Source of the DNA: Bacteroidota bacterium
GTDB taxonomy: Bacteria; Bacteroidota; Bacteroidia; Flavobacteriales; Flavobacteriaceae
DNA: 5,232 bases
Assembly (NCBI GenBank): GCA_023386255.1
Contig: JAEWKB010000091.1
Coordinates: 1-5,232, forward strand
Direction: 5' to 3'
Below are positions 1-5,232 of the stretch, one piece after another. Within the stretch, counting starts at the first letter, position 1; every line of letters begins with the position of its first letter. The translations under genes and the position numbers were made by a program. Below the pieces are notes generated by a model that ran no database searches, was not told the origin of the DNA, and worked only from the letters and a program-made list of their open reading frames with translations.

Positions 1-647
1 GGCGTACAGAGCTTCTCCAGTGCATCAAGTACATTCGGCTTAAAATCGGTAACCTTGGCAATCGACTGGTCCAGTTTATGCTCTATTTTAGTTTTAAAAA
101 TTTTTACGGCAGGATTAATTAGGTAAGTGATGGCTACTTTTTTGCCTGCAACCGTTATAGTTGGGCTTTCTTTCCAGTCTATTGATTCAATTGTAGTTTG
201 CGTGGTAAGTTTCCAGTTGGTAAGGGCAACGTCACTTTTAAAAGTTACAACACCATCAAGATTGAACTCGCGTGTATCATAAAGTTCCAGTCCCATTGCC
301 GAAGTTCCGTACTTCACATTAGCATTGATTTTTATCGGCACTACCGATACTAATTTACCTTTATCTTCACTAAATTTTATAGGTGCGGTTTTCCACACCT
401 TCATCATTATCTTGTCGTCTTCAATGTTATTGTCTTCATAAATCAACCCGTTCAGGTTTTTGTTCAGCTGATTTTCAATATCAGCAAGCGTTACCACTAC
501 GGGCATGTTAATGAATGAAGTGCTTGTCTGGAAAACTACCGGGGCATTATCGCTGGGTTCGGGTTTTAACGCTTCTATTTTCTTTGTGCTTGAACAGCCT
601 GTTATTACCAGCAGCATAGCTATAAGGCCAGTCACTAAACTTTTCAT
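1..647 (-). CDS. DUF4403-like lipoprotein, N-terminal part (3' end beyond window)
   Basis: The minus strand reads open from an ATG at 647 to the left edge, giving 215 complete residues with no stop, so the C-terminal part is missing. The N-terminus is a lipoprotein signal: a Lys at residue 2, a hydrophobic core over residues 4-16 and a lipobox ending VITGC with Cys18, so the protein should be lipid-anchored in the envelope, probably the outer membrane. After a short linker come FINMPVVVTLADIENQLN (45-62), NGLIYEDN (66-73) and MKVWKTAPI (82-90). This order (strand, helix, GLIYED, VWK) is what I recall of the DUF4403 family, whose full members are usually about 450-500 residues and whose function is unknown. 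The family call rests on recalled motifs, not a search. The gene is transcribed away from the efflux operon. An AT-rich stretch (ACAAAATAA) precedes the start and no clear Shine-Dalgarno is seen. An alternative is another beta-rich lipoprotein family. Confidence 0.8.
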   Translation of the reverse strand, partial: MKSLVTGLIAMLLVITGCSSTKKIEALKPEPSDNAPVVFQTSTSFINMPVVVTLADIENQLNKNLNGLIYEDNNIEDDKIMMKVWKTAPIKFSEDKGKLVSVVPIKINANVKYGTSAMGLELYDTREFNLDGVVTFKSDVALTNWKLTTQTTIESIDWKESPTITVAGKKVAITYLINPAVKIFKTKIEHKLDQSIAKVTDFKPNVLDALEKLCT

Positions 648-715
648 TTATTTTGTAATTAAGGCTGTAAAAATACTATTAATTGTAACAAATTGCCTCA
701 ATAAATGTCTTAACA

Positions 716-733
716 TAAATGCAGCTGCATTTA
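716..733. repeat. 18-bp perfect palindrome, candidate operator
   Basis: TAAATGCAGCTGCATTTA equals its own reverse complement over all 18 bases, with the centre between 724 and 725. It lies in the divergent intergenic region, ending 18 bp upstream of the TATCTTTG box of the efflux operon. If transcription starts near 766, it covers about -50 to -33. No T-tract follows on either strand, so it does not look like a terminator. A dimeric regulator binding site is the natural reading, but no regulator gene is visible in the window, so the role is inference. Confidence 0.5.
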
Positions 734-751
734 AACTTACAATAAAATAAA

Positions 752-759
752 TATCTTTG
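752..759 (+). promoter_or_regulatory. Putative Bacteroidota -7 promoter box for the tolC-like operon
   Basis: TATCTTTG matches the Bacteroidota -7 consensus TAnnTTTG exactly and faces the TolC-like gene, whose start is 25 bases after the box. This would give a 5' untranslated region of roughly 20 bases. No clear TTTG or TTG -33 element is found at the expected distance. The nearest match is TTTA at 730-733, at the edge of the palindrome, so the promoter may be weak or dependent on an activator. Confidence 0.5.
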
Positions 760-784
760 TATAAACTTCTTTCTTAAACCTGCT

Positions 785-2227
785 ATGATAAACAAACACG
801 GCGCAGCACTTTTAATTATTTTCGGATTGCTGGCTATGCATGCCCATGCGCAACCTAAAAAGTGGACACTGCGGGAGTGTATAGATTACGCCATAAAGAA
901 TAATATATCAATTAAGAACACAGAACTGGACCAGGAGTCGGCAACCATAGCCCGTAAAGATGCGTGGGGGGCATTTCTCCCTACGGCTAATGCACAGGCA
1001 TCTCACTCGTGGAATATCGGCCTTAACCAAAACATAACAACGGGTTTATTGGAGAACCAAACTACCCAGTTTACATCGGCAGGTGTAAATGTAGGCATTG
1101 ATATATATAACGGCTTGCAGAACCTTAACAGGCTTAGGAGGGCAAATCTGGCTATAATATCATCACAGTACCAGGTGTTGAAAATGCAGGAAGATATAGC
1201 CCTTAATGTTGCCAATGCTTATTTGCAGATTTTATTCAACAAAGAGAATCTTAAGGTGCAGGAGCAGCAATTAAAATACGATACCCAACAATTTGAAAGG
1301 GTGCAACAACTGGTGGAGGCAGGATCGGTACCGAAAGGCGACCTTCTTGATGTAAGAGCCACGGTTGCTACTGATAACCAACGTAAAATTGCCGCTGAAA
1401 ATGCATTGTTATTGTCAAAGCTGAGCCTTGCACAGCTAATGCAGTTAGAGAACTTTCAGGATTTTGATACGGTTGACAGCGATTATCCGGTAGATGCTTC
1501 AGGCGTGCTGCTTGAAGATGCCGCCACTATATTTAGCAAAGCCAAAGAGCAGCGTACTGAACTAAAGATAGCGAAGGCTAATATTGAAGTGGCTGAAAAA
1601 GATGTTGATATTGCCAAAGGTGCTTACCAGCCAACACTACAGGGTTTTTATAGTTTTACTACAAGGGCCGCTTATGCTGACCAGATTGTAGGGGCTGTAC
1701 AAGACCCCAATAGCCCATACAGCGAAATAGGTTTTTTACCAAGTACGGGTGAGTTTGTAGTACAGCCTAATTTTAGGCCTGTGTTAGGCCCTGCAGACTC
1801 AGTTTGGGAGCAGTTTAGTGATAATAAAGGGCACTCCTTTGGCCTGGCACTCAATATACCTATCCTTAACGGATTTTCTGTACGGAATAATGTAGAACGT
1901 GCAAAAGTAGCGCTGGAGCGCACTAAAATAAACCTGCAACAGCAGGAACTTACCCTTGAAACAAATGTTTATACCGCTTATACTGATGCGCAGGGTGCGC
2001 TAAAATCATATGAAGCAGCCCAGGCTACACTTGAAGCAAGGCAGGGCTCATTTGATTATGCAAAGGAGCGTTATGAAGTGGGCCTTATAAATGTATTTGA
2101 CCTGAACCAGGCCCAAACACTTCTTGTAAACGCCCAGTCTGAAGCGCTCCGTACTAAATATGATTTTATTTTTAGGGTTAAAATATTAGAATTTTACTTC
2201 GGTATCCCAATTTTTCAAACCAATTAA
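785..2227 (+). CDS. TolC-family outer-membrane efflux channel
   Basis: This 480-residue protein should form the outer-membrane and periplasmic exit duct of a tripartite efflux or type I export complex. Residues 1-22 are a Sec signal peptide with likely cleavage at AHA|Q. The mature start, KWTLRECIDYAIKNN (26-40), is the usual opening of outer-membrane efflux proteins. Two related halves follow. The first has strand-like segments near 70-107, then long helices including AGSVPKGDLLDVRA (179-192). The second begins at RTELKIAKANIEVAEKDV (257-274), has FGLALNIPILNG (352-363), then helices with YEVGLINVFDLNQAQ (430-444). Length fits the family. A loop of about 58 residues (293-350), rich in Pro, Gly and aromatics, precedes the second-half strand and seems longer than in E. 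coli TolC. The gene is first in the operon, and its stop is 2 nt before the adaptor's ATG. The cargo cannot be read from the sequence. The family assignment is secure. Confidence 0.95.
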   Translation: MINKHGAALLIIFGLLAMHAHAQPKKWTLRECIDYAIKNNISIKNTELDQESATIARKDAWGAFLPTANAQASHSWNIGLNQNITTGLLENQTTQFTSAGVNVGIDIYNGLQNLNRLRRANLAIISSQYQVLKMQEDIALNVANAYLQILFNKENLKVQEQQLKYDTQQFERVQQLVEAGSVPKGDLLDVRATVATDNQRKIAAENALLLSKLSLAQLMQLENFQDFDTVDSDYPVDASGVLLEDAATIFSKAKEQRTELKIAKANIEVAEKDVDIAKGAYQPTLQGFYSFTTRAAYADQIVGAVQDPNSPYSEIGFLPSTGEFVVQPNFRPVLGPADSVWEQFSDNKGHSFGLALNIPILNGFSVRNNVERAKVALERTKINLQQQELTLETNVYTAYTDAQGALKSYEAAQATLEARQGSFDYAKERYEVGLINVFDLNQAQTLLVNAQSEALRTKYDFIFRVKILEFYFGIPIFQTN

Positions 2228-2229
2228 TT

Positions 2230-3522
2230 ATGTCTAAAAAAACTATATACTGGCTATTAGGTATCACTGCAGTTGTTATTGTCTTACTAATTGTTTTAAG
2301 CAAGAGCGGGGCCATTGGTAATAAAGAGGAAGGGAAAGAGGTTGAAACCACAATGGTTAAAGAAATAGCACTTACCGAAACTGTTTCGGCTACCGGTAAG
2401 GTACAGCCAGAAGTAGAGGTTAAGATATCATCTGAAGTTTCAGGGGAAATTATTGAATTGCCAATAAAAGAGGGGCAGGCAGTGAAGAAAGGCGATCTGC
2501 TGGTTCGTGTAAATCCGGATCTTTACCAGTCGGGTGTTAGCAGGAGCGCGGCTACTTTGTCGACTGCCAAAGCGGGGCTTAGCCAGGCAGATGCACAGCT
2601 TAAGGAAGCCAAGGCTAATTATGACCGTAACAAGAGGCTCTTTGATAAAGGTGTAATATCTAAATCAGAATGGGACAGGATTGTGTCGGCTTATGAAGTA
2701 GCACAGGCTGCCAAATCATCAGCTTATTATAATGTACAAAGTGCGGGTGCAACTGTAACCGAGGCGAGGGATAACCTTAACAGGACAACCATATACTCAC
2801 CGGTTGACGGTACTATTTCAAAACTTGATGCCGAACTGGGCGAACGCGTGGTAGGTACGCAGCAGATGGCCGGTACAGAAATTCTTCGTGTAGCCAACCT
2901 TAATAATATGGAAGTGGAGGTTGATGTTAATGAAAATGATATTGTGAAGATTGATATAGGCGATGAAGCTGAAATTGAAGTTGATGCTTACCTGAAGCGG
3001 AAATTTAAAGGTATTGTAACGAGTATATCTAATTCGGCCAGCAGTACACTGACTGCTGACCAGGTAACGAATTTTAAGGTTAAGGTAAGGATACTTAAAG
3101 AATCTTATGAAGATATGACCGAAGGTAAGCCTGCTAATTTTTCGCCATTTAGGCCGGGTATGACCGCCACAGTTGATATTATTACCGAAAGAAAGGCTAA
3201 TGTGCTGGCAGTGCCGATTAGTGCTGTTGTGGTAAAATCTGACACTACAGCTACTAAAAGGGATATAGTAAAAGAACTCGAAGAAAAAGAAAAAGAACAG
3301 GAAGCCGGCGCGACTGCTAAAAAGTTTGAGTGTGTATTTGTAAAAGTAGGAGATAAAGCAGTATTAAGACCTATAACAACAGGTATACAGGATGATACAA
3401 ATATTGAAATTATAAAAGGTCTTAAAAAAGGAGAAGAAGTTATTACAGGCCCATATACTGTTGTAACAAAGGAACTTAATCCTAATGATAAGGTTAAAAC
3501 CAAGCCTAAGGAAACTAAATAA
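2230..3522 (+). CDS. HlyD/MacA-like periplasmic adaptor (membrane fusion protein)
   Basis: This 430-residue adaptor should link an inner-membrane pump to the TolC-like channel encoded just upstream. Residues 6-23 form one transmembrane anchor, with no lipobox. The first half of the lipoyl-like domain is at about 52-95 (TVSATGKVQP, then VSGEIIELPIKEGQAVKKGDLL). An alpha-hairpin follows at about 102-185, with the second lipoyl half at TTIYSPVDGTISKL (186-199), a beta-barrel domain (about 225-320, ending RPGMTATVDI) and a membrane-proximal domain (323-418, including VPISAVVV and GLKKGEEVITGP). A Lys/Glu-rich charged stretch (343-360) interrupts the membrane-proximal domain. The anchor and layout resemble MacA, whose partner is the ABC pump MacB, but RND partners are also possible. 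No pump gene lies next to it here. The reading frame starts 2 nt after the channel stop, and its TAA overlaps the next ATG by one base (TAATG), so it is clearly cotranscribed with both neighbours. Confidence 0.93.
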   Translation: MSKKTIYWLLGITAVVIVLLIVLSKSGAIGNKEEGKEVETTMVKEIALTETVSATGKVQPEVEVKISSEVSGEIIELPIKEGQAVKKGDLLVRVNPDLYQSGVSRSAATLSTAKAGLSQADAQLKEAKANYDRNKRLFDKGVISKSEWDRIVSAYEVAQAAKSSAYYNVQSAGATVTEARDNLNRTTIYSPVDGTISKLDAELGERVVGTQQMAGTEILRVANLNNMEVEVDVNENDIVKIDIGDEAEIEVDAYLKRKFKGIVTSISNSASSTLTADQVTNFKVKVRILKESYEDMTEGKPANFSPFRPGMTATVDIITERKANVLAVPISAVVVKSDTTATKRDIVKELEEKEKEQEAGATAKKFECVFVKVGDKAVLRPITTGIQDDTNIEIIKGLKKGEEVITGPYTVVTKELNPNDKVKTKPKETK

Positions 3523-4181
3523 TGGCACTGATCCTGAACATTGAGACCGCAACAAAAAACTGTTCGGTTTCCCTTGCTGATGAAGGTGAAGTTGTTGCGC
3601 TTAAAGAGTATGCGGGAGAAGGTTACCTGCATGCTGAGAAACTTCATGTGTTTATTGCTGATGTGCTTAATGAAGCTAAAAAAGGGTATGCTGATCTTGA
3701 TGCCGTAGCGGTAAGCATGGGCCCCGGATCTTATACCGGTTTGCGTATAGGTGTTTCGGCTGCGAAAGGTTTATGCTATTCATTAAATATACCTTTGATA
3801 GCTGTAGATACCCTTGAGCTGCTGGCACGGCAGATTACAGTACAGGAAGGGGTTATTATTCCGCTTATAGATGCCCGACGGATGGAAGTATACATGGCAG
3901 CTTACGATCCGGCTTATAATATTATCAGGCCTGTTGTTGCCGAAATAATTACCGATGCATCTTTTGATGAATATCAGTCCCCAATACACCTGGTCGGCGA
4001 TGGCGCGGCAAAATGTAAGGAAATAGTAAATGCATCAAATGTTACTTACTATGATGATATTATATATCCCTCCGCTGCACAAATGGGCCCTGTATCCTAC
4101 GATAAGTATAAAAAAAGCGACACCGTTGATGTCGCTTATTTTGAACCGTATTATCTTAAGGATTTTGTGGCAGGGAAATAA
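3522..4181 (+). CDS. tsaB: tRNA threonylcarbamoyladenosine (t6A) biosynthesis protein TsaB
   Basis: TsaB is a cytoplasmic member of the ASKHA (sugar kinase/Hsp70/actin) fold. It pairs with TsaD, and with TsaE, to transfer the threonylcarbamoyl group onto A37 of ANN-decoding tRNAs; it is a partner and not the catalytic subunit. The 219-residue length fits (E. coli about 231). Visible motifs are the N-terminal ILNIETAT (4-11), the family hallmark GPGSYTGLRIG (67-77), DARRMEVY (117-124) and the C-terminal YFEPYYLKDF (206-215), a tail I associate with Bacteroidota TsaB. The ATG overlaps the adaptor's stop by one base, which suggests translational coupling and cotranscription with the efflux pair. 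A perfect hairpin lies in codons 198-206. The stop at 4181 directly abuts the stop of the convergent gene, so there is no intergenic space for a normal terminator. Confidence 0.96.
   Translation: MALILNIETATKNCSVSLADEGEVVALKEYAGEGYLHAEKLHVFIADVLNEAKKGYADLDAVAVSMGPGSYTGLRIGVSAAKGLCYSLNIPLIAVDTLELLARQITVQEGVIIPLIDARRMEVYMAAYDPAYNIIRPVVAEIITDASFDEYQSPIHLVGDGAAKCKEIVNASNVTYYDDIIYPSAAQMGPVSYDKYKKSDTVDVAYFEPYYLKDFVAGK
4110..4142 (-). terminator. Intrinsic terminator for the minus-strand hypothetical gene, inside tsaB
   Basis: On the plus strand, AAGCGACA (4115-4122) and TGTCGCTT (4130-4137) form a perfect 8-bp stem with a 7-nt loop. Five further As (4110-4114) lie on the left and ATTTT (4138-4142) on the right. 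Read on the minus strand, the hairpin ends in a run of seven Ts, the classic rho-independent arrangement, beginning about 40 nt after the stop of the gene at 4182-4862. On the plus strand the tail is only ATTTTG, so termination in that direction should be weaker. The stem encodes TsaB residues 198-206, so one stretch serves both coding and (inferred) termination. Confidence 0.65.
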
Positions 4182-4862
4182 TTATAAAATTGTTTCCATA
4201 TAGCTTCCAAGCTTTTGCAGCCCGATTTCATCTTCAAGATCTATTTTGTTCTTTTTAATAAAGTCAAGAATATCTTTGCTTTTCGCAGGAACAAGCTTTG
4301 AAACGTCTTTTTTACCGTCTATATATACTGCTTCACCATCATTGATCTTGATGTAAAATTCATCATCTGCCTTTTTATAATTGGCGGCTTTGTAAGTTCC
4401 GTAGCTGCTGTTGGGGTAAACTTCCGGCTGAAGAATAACGGATTCCCTTTTGTATATCTTAATTTTAGGGTTGTCACTTATAATGTTAAGGTAGCCATTA
4501 ATAGATTCTCCTTTTTTAGTTTTATAATTAACCAGAGTGTAAGATTCATTATTATTTACAAATGTAATTATAACACCATCAGTTTTAGGAAGATTCTTTG
4601 TTTCTTCAGCCTGCGGGTCGTTCATTTCAAAATAATCAGAATAGGCATTGTACCGCAGCATCATTGTGTTTTGAGTATTAGAAACACGCGCAGGCATATA
4701 TTTTTCGTTTATAAACATAGACCCTGTTGCAGGCTGGCTTAGGTCTCTTCTGGTAGTAACCGAACGCCCGTCTGAATCTCCAATCCTTGTACTTACCTGT
4801 GCGGTAGCCATTAAAGATGATATTGCAAATGCTGCTGTAAAAATTGTTTTAAAATTTTTCAT
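4182..4862 (-). CDS. Secreted hypothetical protein, flavobacterial type
   Basis: This 226-residue protein has a clear Sec signal peptide (residues 1-21, Lys at 2 and 5, hydrophobic core, likely cleavage at ATA|Q) and no lipobox, so it should be periplasmic or exported. After a polar linker, GSMFINEKYMPARV (47-60) and MMLRYNAYSDYFEM (67-80) resemble a wording I recall from many uncharacterised flavobacterial secreted proteins ('GSxYLNExFxxG' followed by 'LRYNxYxDxxE'). The remainder alternates short beta-like segments (97-113, 122-146, 168-183) and ends in a helical KSKDILDFIKKNKIDL (195-210). No catalytic motif is evident and I assign no function. A TAAAA stretch lies just before the ATG and a -7 box lies further upstream, so it probably has its own promoter despite following the MscS gene on the same strand. 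Its stop touches that of tsaB with no gap. The gene is surely real; its role is unknown. Confidence 0.85.
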   Translation of the reverse strand: MKNFKTIFTAAFAISSLMATAQVSTRIGDSDGRSVTTRRDLSQPATGSMFINEKYMPARVSNTQNTMMLRYNAYSDYFEMNDPQAEETKNLPKTDGVIITFVNNNESYTLVNYKTKKGESINGYLNIISDNPKIKIYKRESVILQPEVYPNSSYGTYKAANYKKADDEFYIKINDGEAVYIDGKKDVSKLVPAKSKDILDFIKKNKIDLEDEIGLQKLGSYMETIL

Positions 4863-4894
4863 TTCTTTTAGTTGATGATTAATAAAATAGGTGC

Positions 4895-4902
4895 CAAATA
4901 TA
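4895..4902 (-). promoter_or_regulatory. Putative Bacteroidota -7 promoter box for the secreted hypothetical gene
   Basis: Read on the minus strand, the bases are TATATTTG, an exact TAnnTTTG match 32 bases before the ATG at 4862. A start of transcription near 4888 would leave a leader of about 25 bases. No good -33 element is seen. The nearest TTG (4931-4929) leaves a 26-nt spacer, longer than usual. A small AT-rich inverted repeat (CTTTTA 4903-4908, TAAAAG 4914-4919) lies immediately upstream, in the spacer. Confidence 0.5.
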
Positions 4903-4984
4903 CTTTTAATTTCTAAAAGAGCTTAAGGCAATATGTTATTTTTTTGCAATAAGCATGCCAATACTTAACGTAACTATTTAGTTA

Positions 4985-5232
4985 TTATTTTGAAGAATCA
5001 CCTTTATCCAGAACAACGTGTATGTCGCGCTGCGGGTAAGGCATCTCGATTCCGGCGGCCTCAAAAGCCTCTTTTATATTTTCCAGAAAGTCAGACAGCA
5101 TCTTCCAGTAGTCTTCATTTTTAGCCCAAATAAATACCTGTACGTTTACCGTGCTTGCAGCCAGTTCTTTAATATTGATTTCAGCGGAAGGTTCATTTAA
5201 TATCCTTGGATCTTTGCTTATCACCTCTGTAA
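4985..5232 (-). CDS. MscS-family mechanosensitive channel, C-terminal 81 residues (5' part beyond window)
   Basis: The minus-strand frame is open at the right edge and ends at TAA (4987-4985), followed at once by a second in-frame TAA. The 81 visible residues match the C-terminal cytoplasmic region of small-conductance mechanosensitive channels: VISKDPRIL, then NEPSAEINIKELAASTVNV, VFIWAKNEDYW, a helix FLENIKEAFEAAGIEM and the hallmark PYPQRDIHV (compare PYPQ near the end of E. coli MscS). The apparent GTG at 5224 encodes Val inside the family sequence and is not a start, since homology continues through it. Such channels open under membrane tension and release solutes during osmotic downshock. 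The membrane segments that would confirm pore type lie outside the window. An MscS-type call is firm; the subfamily is not resolvable. Confidence 0.9.
   Translation of the reverse strand, partial: TEVISKDPRILNEPSAEINIKELAASTVNVQVFIWAKNEDYWKMLSDFLENIKEAFEAAGIEMPYPQRDIHVVLDKGDSSK

Noticed and set aside
668..675. Possible -7 box (TATTTTTA on the minus strand) for the lipoprotein gene
   Set aside because: It differs from TAnnTTTG at the last base. The nearest TTTG (692-689) leaves only a 13-nt spacer, so I do not call a promoter there.
505..750. Open plus-strand frame of 81 codons across the start of the lipoprotein gene
   Set aside because: It is the antisense shadow of the DUF4403-like gene and runs into the AT-rich intergenic region. 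The product shows no family motif.
3105..3647. Open minus-strand frame of 180 codons opposite the adaptor and tsaB
   Set aside because: It is antisense to two secure genes. The Ser/Phe/Thr-rich translation is typical of a reverse-strand shadow of Lys/Glu/Gly-rich coding sequence, with no motif or promoter.
4200..4220. Possible plus-strand terminator after tsaB (AGCT-TCCA-AGCT then TTTT)
   Set aside because: A 4-bp stem is too weak, the sequence lies inside the convergent gene, and the T-run is short.
4903..4919. Inverted repeat CTTTTA / TAAAAG with a 5-nt gap upstream of the -7 box
   Set aside because: Six AT-rich base pairs in an AT-rich spacer are easily expected by chance. It is noted in the promoter entry but not called an operator.
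4920..4975. Terminator for the MscS gene near GCATGC and the seven-base T/A run
   Set aside because: No stem longer than 4 bp pairs next to the T-tract on the minus strand. GCATGC is only a short self-palindrome and the repeated GCAATA copies are direct, not inverted.
5018..5200. Plus-strand frame of 60 codons opposite the MscS gene
   Set aside because: The opposite strand carries clear MscS C-terminal sequence over the whole stretch, so this is a shadow.
1..5232. A new defence, mobile or biosynthetic system
   Set aside because: All genes but one have recognisable chromosomal families (DUF4403-like, TolC, HlyD/MacA, TsaB, MscS). I saw no transposase, integrase, nuclease, toxin-antitoxin pair, repeat array or structured RNA.

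Overview
The window looks like an ordinary stretch of chromosome from a member of the Bacteroidota, most likely the Flavobacteriaceae. Four things point there: two intergenic TAnnTTTG boxes (the Bacteroidota -7 promoter element), no strong Shine-Dalgarno sequences before the starts, a DUF4403-type lipoprotein, and protein wording typical of flavobacteria in the TsaB and secreted-protein genes. I see no mobile element, CRISPR array, phage gene or RNA gene, and no clear sign of recent transfer.

Layout, left to right. Positions 1-647 (minus) hold the N-terminal part of a DUF4403-like lipoprotein that runs off the left edge. A 137-bp divergent intergenic region (648-784) follows, with an 18-bp perfect palindrome and a -7 box aimed at the next gene. 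Then comes a tight three-gene plus-strand operon: a TolC-family outer-membrane channel (785-2227), a HlyD/MacA-like periplasmic adaptor (2230-3522) and the tRNA t6A factor tsaB (3522-4181). The first junction has a 2-nt gap and the second a 1-nt TAATG overlap. A secreted hypothetical protein on the minus strand (4182-4862) abuts tsaB end to end with no spacer. After a 122-bp intergenic region, the C-terminal end of an MscS-type mechanosensitive channel (4985-5232, minus) runs off the right edge.

How the genes work together. The channel and adaptor should form two thirds of a tripartite efflux or export machine, but no inner-membrane pump gene is visible. The pump must be encoded elsewhere. 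tsaB is a housekeeping tRNA-modification gene that appears to be transcribed with the efflux pair. Most of the other products act at the cell envelope.

The two most unusual points are small-scale. A well-formed intrinsic terminator, best oriented for the minus-strand hypothetical gene, lies inside the last codons of tsaB. The 18-bp palindrome sits where the -33 region of the efflux promoter should be and is a candidate operator. I found no convincing evidence of a new multi-gene system.
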